Positions 62,586 to 64,000 of a stretch of DNA of 64,000 nt are shown here, piece by piece; the stretch's first letter is position 1, and each line of letters opens with the position of its first letter. The stretch comes from Xenorhabdus griffiniae (lineage in GTDB: Bacteria; Pseudomonadota; Gammaproteobacteria; Enterobacterales; Enterobacteriaceae), in the NCBI RefSeq assembly GCF_037265215.1, contig NZ_CP147737.1:1830001-1894000 (forward strand), read 5' to 3'. The notes beneath the pieces are model-generated. The model searched no databases. It was not told the DNA's origin and saw nothing but the letters and a program-made list of their open reading frames with translations. A program made the translations under genes and the position numbers.

Positions 62586-62802
62586 TACTTTTTATTATCA
62601 TCATGTTATCTATGTCTTGGGCATTTACTGATTCTCTTTTTCTTTGCATATAATCGCACCAAATCACACATTGTGTGTTAATTAATAATTATAAGCTAAT
62701 CAATTTTTTCTGTTATAGAAAAAGGAATAAATAGTTATTATTCTTTCCCTAATGAATATTTTTCAACGTTATTTATAATCAATCGATTCCAAGTTACAGT
62801 TG

Positions 62803-62906
62803 TATACCAACCATCTTTCAAGATGTGTCTTATATCTCCCGCTACGCGGGGAGATATAAACAATCACATTGATTTGCAAGTTACAACTTGAAGTTGGATT
62901 GGTATA
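62803..62906. repeat. palindromic intergenic element, copy 7
   Basis: TATACCAACCATCTTTCAAG ... CTTGAAGTTGGATTGGTATA with central CCCGC-TAC-GCGGGG. Both ends intact though the right half is rearranged; 64 bp before the thioesterase start. Confidence 0.8.
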
Positions 62907-62969
62907 AACAACAAAGCAATAGCTTGAAGAGTTTATAGAATATCTCTTATCTGTTAGAGGAACTTCATT

Positions 62970-63725
62970 TTGTCTGATTCAGTTTTATTTTCTGCGATTA
63001 AAAGGCCCGAGGCTGGAGCACAACTGTTATTTTTTCATCACGCCGGAGGCTCTTGTTTTTCCTACATTGAGTTGGCTCACAAGTTATCTGAATTTATTGA
63101 AGTTTATTGTTTGGAGCTTGCAGGCAGGGGAATGCGTGTTTCAGAACCTTTTCAGGTGGATGTTGAAATTGTTTTGTCTGATATCCTTGCTGCAATAAAG
63201 CGTTTAAGGTTAGGAGAGGATAAACCTTTATTACTATTTGGGCACAGTTTAGGCGCGGAACTAGCTTATCAGGTTGCTCGTAGGCTGGAGAGTGAATTAC
63301 CAGAAAAGCAATTAGCACTTATTGTCTCTGCCCGTGGTTGTATTGATCCCGAAGGGTTTAAAAATAAACCATGTGAGGAATATTCTGACGCTTATGTTTT
63401 GAATATCCTTGAGCAATGTGAAGGAACACCGCCAGATGTTCTTGCTAACTCCGAATTACGTAATTATGTGATCAAAACGATGAAAAATGATCTCATTTTG
63501 TTGGATTCTTTGTCTTTATTACCGAAAGTAAAGTTGAATATCCCAACCTATGTGATAGGCGGCGATCGGGATAATAGAGTTCCTGTCTCTCGTTTGGCGG
63601 AATGGCGGCGAGTGTTACCTGAGCCAATAGAACAACAAATTTTCACCGGAGGGCATTTTTACTTGTTTAATAATTATGCAGTAATTTCTTGGATTGAAAA
63701 ACAAGTCAGAGAACTCGCAAGGTAG
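62970..63725 (+). CDS. type II thioesterase (NRPS/PKS-associated)
   Basis: 251 aa alpha/beta hydrolase. LLFFHHAGGSCFSYIELA (oxyanion-hole region), nucleophile Ser near residue 92 in FGHSLGAELAY, Asp in GGDRDNRVP and His in TGGHFYLF. Type II thioesterases remove stalled acyl groups from carrier proteins, so a nonribosomal peptide or polyketide cluster probably begins near or beyond the right edge. TTG start at 62970 after AGAGGAAC; no better in-frame ATG. Confidence 0.92.
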   Translation: MSDSVLFSAIKRPEAGAQLLFFHHAGGSCFSYIELAHKLSEFIEVYCLELAGRGMRVSEPFQVDVEIVLSDILAAIKRLRLGEDKPLLLFGHSLGAELAYQVARRLESELPEKQLALIVSARGCIDPEGFKNKPCEEYSDAYVLNILEQCEGTPPDVLANSELRNYVIKTMKNDLILLDSLSLLPKVKLNIPTYVIGGDRDNRVPVSRLAEWRRVLPEPIEQQIFTGGHFYLFNNYAVISWIEKQVRELAR

Positions 63726-63760
63726 GCTAAAAATCATAATCTAATAATAAAGCAGCGACT

Positions 63761-63866
63761 TATACCAATCTAACTTCAAGATGTGTGTGATTTCTCCCCG
63801 CTTCGTGGGGATAAATCAGGTTTCATAATCGTGTCGTAAATTGCAACTTGAAGTTTAATGCGTATA
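63761..63866. repeat. palindromic intergenic element, copy 8 (inverted)
   Basis: TATACCAATCTAACTTCAAG ... TTGCAACTTGAAGTTTAATG, ending CGTATA, with central CCCCGC-TTC-GTGGGG. The most complete copy in the reverse orientation. Confidence 0.88.
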
Positions 63867-63921
63867 GAGAATTCAGGGATTCGAGTCTAAAAAATAGACA
63901 ATGTGCTATAACGGAAAAGCT

Positions 63922-64000
63922 ATGACCAGATATCAAGAAAAGAAGATCACTGTTAAGGATGCTCAATTTGTGTATCTCCATAACCATGAGAATACTAAAA
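63922..64000 (+). CDS. partial gene at the right edge
   Basis: ATG 63922 opens a frame (MTRYQEKKITVKDAQFVYLH) that stays open for 26 codons to the end of the window, preceded by GGAAAAG. Too short to identify; could belong with the thioesterase. Confidence 0.4.
   Translation, partial: MTRYQEKKITVKDAQFVYLHNHENTK

Larger units (their letters stand above)
62481..62969. other. intergenic region with two palindromic elements
   Basis: No gene in 489 bp. Contains element copies 6 and 7 separated by AT-rich DNA, and the thioesterase ribosome binding site AGAGGAAC at 62956-62963. Confidence 0.6.

Overview
The window is enterobacterial chromosome, most likely from Xenorhabdus or Photorhabdus (Morganellaceae). 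Two things point there. The housekeeping genes follow the E. coli order ycbX-rlmL-uup-pqiABC-rmf-fabA-ycbZ-matP-ompA-sulA-sxy // yccS-helD-mgsA-yccU-hspQ-yccX-tusE-serT, with coding sequences close to but clearly diverged from E. coli. A roughly 100 bp palindromic element, with ends reading TATACCAATC and a central CCCCGC-TTC-GCGGGG hairpin, is scattered through intergenic DNA. The genus is inferred, not shown.

1-14.9 kb is core genome: rRNA methylation (rlmL), ABCF ATPase (uup), the PqiABC envelope lipid transport system, ribosome hibernation (rmf), unsaturated fatty acid synthesis (fabA, with a FabR-type palindrome), a Lon-like protease (ycbZ), Ter macrodomain organiser (matP), ompA, SOS inhibitor sulA with a LexA box, and competence regulator sxy.

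14.9-26.1 kb is an accessory ten-gene minus-strand operon placed exactly between sxy and yccS, bracketed by two copies of the palindromic element. It encodes, in order of transcription, a radical SAM/SPASM enzyme, an ATP-grasp ligase, an MFS exporter, a DegT-type aminotransferase, an unrecognised protein, a P-loop kinase/acetyltransferase fusion, a reduced DegT-like protein, a GNAT/histidine-phosphatase fusion, a GT-B-like glycosyltransferase and a deoxyribosyltransferase-like protein. This looks like a small-molecule biosynthetic cluster whose product I cannot name.

26.2-32.95 kb returns to the core (yccS to tusE) and ends in tRNA-Ser(UGA). Inserted at this tRNA is a compact 16 kb element (33.1-49.3 kb): P4-type integrase, two AlpA-like regulators, Rha, an Icd-like protein, a P4-alpha-type primase/helicase followed by a 12-copy iteron array, then HK97 capsid, prohead protease, portal, connector, HNH endonuclease, a cos-like sequence, TerS and TerL, and no tail or lysis genes. 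This is the gene content of a capsid-forming phage-inducible chromosomal island (cf-PICI), a satellite that makes its own heads and must borrow tails. It also carries two hairpin-rich non-coding arrays and a structured leader before the capsid gene, none of which I can assign.

49.3-61.7 kb is a second, decayed prophage in tandem: an att-like sequence and integrase remnants split by a 174 bp miniature element, an IS1-like remnant, a lysis cassette (holin, endolysin, broken Rz, intact Rz1), three reverse-strand cargo loci sharing one upstream module, a truncated TerS, an OLD-type ATPase fragment, a tiny four-cysteine secreted peptide and a three-repeat beta-trefoil protein. Further right come a CmlA-like chloramphenicol exporter with an apparent leader-peptide attenuator, an orphan nqrE, a CI/Cro immunity switch and a DUF2335 protein. 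61.9-64 kb holds a NADAR-family protein, a type II thioesterase and the start of another gene, separated by palindromic elements.
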